Source: Pseudomonas sp. GM79 (GTDB taxonomy: Bacteria > Pseudomonadota > Gammaproteobacteria > Pseudomonadales > Pseudomonadaceae). From it: a stretch of 64,000 bases of DNA. A program made the translations under genes and the position numbers. Positions 62,748-64,000 of this stretch are shown one piece after another. Under the pieces are notes generated by a model, which was not told where the DNA came from, searched no databases, and worked only from the letters and a program-made list of their open reading frames with translations. The number at the start of each line of letters is the position of its first letter. Positions within the stretch are counted from its first letter, which is position 1. The stretch lies in NCBI RefSeq assembly GCF_000282495.1, contig NZ_AKJE01000108.1, forward strand, positions 99,258 to 163,257, read 5' to 3'.

Positions 62748-63860
62748 ATGTTCGAACTCGATCACGACCTGGCCCAGGACATCGTCGACCGGGCGATGGC
62801 CATCCTGCCGTACAACGTCAATGTCATGGACAGCCAGGGGCTGATTCTGGGCAGCGGCGAACCCGAGCGCATCAACACTCGCCACGAAGGCGCGCAACTG
62901 GTGTTGGCCAACGGGCGCGTGGTGGAGATCGACGCGCAAACCGCGATTCACCTCAAAGGCGTGCAGCCGGGCATTAATCTGCCGTTGTTGCTCGATCAGC
63001 GTTTGATTGGCGTGCTCGGCATTACCGGCGAACCCGAGCAATTGCGCACCTACGCCGAGCTGGTGCGAATGACCGCCGAGATGCTGGTGGGCCAGCGCAA
63101 TCAGCAGGCCGAGCAGCAATGGCGGCGCCAGCGTTGCGATGATCTGCTGGCGCTGCTGCTCAGCGAGGCGGGGGATTCGCCGCGGTTGCTGGACGAAGCG
63201 CAGCAGCTGGGGCTCAAACCGCAGTTGACGCGGGTGCCGTACCTGTTCGAGTTGGGCATGGAACACGGCCCGGGCCAGACCGTCGAAGCGCTCAGCGCCT
63301 GGTTGATGTCGCGTTATCCGGACAGTTGGTGCGTGAGCTCGGCCAAGTCTTCGTTACTGTGGTGCCGACCGGCAACGCCAGCGATCGAGAACGAACGGCT
63401 GCTGGAAAAGCTCGATGGCCTCGGCTGGAATATTTTGCGCATTGCCGTGGGCGGGCAGGCCGATGGATTGTCGGGATTGCGCCGTTGCTATCGTCGGGTC
63501 GGTGATCTGTTGGCCTATGGACGCGATGTGTTACCGCATTCGCGCTTGTTGACCCTGAACCGCTATCGGCTACCGGTGATGCTCTGGCGGCACCGCAACG
63601 ACGATGCGCTGGATGAACTGCTGCGGCCGCTGCGTAAAGTCATCGCCAAGGATGGCAACGGCCAACTGCTGGCGACCCTGCGCAGTTGGTGCGAACACGA
63701 CGGCCAGAGCCAGGCCTGCGCCGAGGCGTTGGGCATTCATCGCAACAGTCTGCGTTACCGCATGGAGCGGATCGCCGAACTCAGCGGCGTCGACCCGCTG
63801 AAGCTGGATGGAATGCTCGCGCTGTACCTTGGTGTCCAGCTGCTGCCCCAAACCGACTGA
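62748..63860 (+). CDS. cdaR: CdaR-family sugar-diacid regulator
   Basis: 370 residues. The N-terminal diacid-recognition region (about 1-135; ILPYNVNVMDSQGLILGSGE) is followed by a GGDEF-like middle and a C-terminal PucR-type helix-turn-helix (AEALGIHRNSLRYRMERIAE). It activates genes for glucarate, galactarate or glycerate use in enteric bacteria. With the divergent MFS carrier it probably controls uptake of a sugar diacid. AAGGA precedes the ATG. Confidence 0.85.
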   Translation: MFELDHDLAQDIVDRAMAILPYNVNVMDSQGLILGSGEPERINTRHEGAQLVLANGRVVEIDAQTAIHLKGVQPGINLPLLLDQRLIGVLGITGEPEQLRTYAELVRMTAEMLVGQRNQQAEQQWRRQRCDDLLALLLSEAGDSPRLLDEAQQLGLKPQLTRVPYLFELGMEHGPGQTVEALSAWLMSRYPDSWCVSSAKSSLLWCRPATPAIENERLLEKLDGLGWNILRIAVGGQADGLSGLRRCYRRVGDLLAYGRDVLPHSRLLTLNRYRLPVMLWRHRNDDALDELLRPLRKVIAKDGNGQLLATLRSWCEHDGQSQACAEALGIHRNSLRYRMERIAELSGVDPLKLDGMLALYLGVQLLPQTD

Positions 63861-63912
63861 TACACACAATTCCCCGGGTCGATCACGCACATTCATTCGC
63901 ACACGTTCAAAT

Positions 63913-64000
63913 GTAGGAGCTGGCGAAGCCTGCGATCTTTTGATCTTGATCTTCAGTGCGCCGGAAAAGAGCAAGATCAAAAGATCGCAGCCTTCGGCAG
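63913..64000. repeat. Intergenic inverted repeat at the right window edge
   Basis: TGTAGGAGCTGGCGAAGCCT and its partial complement at 63970-64000 (CAAAAGATCGCAGCCTTCGG). It is cut by the window end. Confidence 0.75.

Noticed and set aside
1..64000. CRISPR array or complete prophage
   Set aside because: No regularly spaced direct repeats with unique spacers, and no phage structural genes, were seen. The repeats found are REP-type, MITE-like or simple tandem repeats.

Overview
The window is a bacterial chromosome segment that reads as a Pseudomonas of the P. fluorescens group. This is inferred from the REP-like inverted repeats beginning GTGGGAGCGGGCTTGC, an MvaT/MvaU-type H-NS analogue, an OprD porin, the galU-gor and ahpC-ahpF neighbourhoods, HPPD, and overall codon use. 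No complete tRNA, rRNA or CRISPR array was seen.

Region by region. (a) 1-1.9 kb: a SnoaL-like protein cut by the window edge, an SDR dehydrogenase, and a divergent TetR regulator with two palindromic operators between them. (b) 2.0-7.3 kb: a minus-strand catabolic set of IclR regulator, MFS transporter, DHDPS-family lyase and OprD porin, substrate unknown. (c) 7.7-18.5 kb: a plus-strand set that fits hydroxyproline use. It has a LysR regulator, a four-gene amino-acid ABC importer, a DHDPS-family deaminase (LhpC-like), a Cys/Cys proline-racemase-family epimerase, a FAD amine dehydrogenase, an aldehyde dehydrogenase, a second racemase-family protein with a Ser/Cys pair, and a GntR/FCD regulator. 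(d) 18.9-30.8 kb: a mosaic island bracketed by two tRNA-3'-end-like sequences followed by terminators. It holds an integrase remnant with a hexanucleotide repeat, a lipoprotein, a broken Rhs tail carrying a Tox-SHH-like nuclease with its probable immunity gene and a PAAR protein, two MITE-like repeats around two HNH nucleases and a phage/plasmid primase-helicase, and a low-GC pair: a UvrD-like helicase and an unrecognised double-CxxC protein. (e) 30.9-64 kb: chromosomal backbone. It includes small conserved proteins, topoisomerase IB, modABC with a ModE-type box, an ada-alkB-2OG dioxygenase repair operon, galU, gor, a KfrA-like coiled-coil protein divergent from a tyrosine recombinase, ahpC/ahpF, gloA, an mvaU-like gene, a CSS-EAL phosphodiesterase, hppD, two EamA transporters, an aldo/keto reductase, and an MFS transporter next to a CdaR-type regulator. 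Many gaps hold REP-type repeats.

The genes work as separate modules: nutrient uptake and catabolism on the left, inter-bacterial and possibly anti-phage functions in the island, and repair, redox and housekeeping functions on the right. The best candidate for something undescribed is the helicase plus zinc-ribbon pair at 27.6-30.6 kb. Its function is not known from sequence. The Ser/Cys racemase-family protein, the zinc-ligand-depleted Ada and the KfrA-like/recombinase divergon with a perfect palindrome are the next most interesting.
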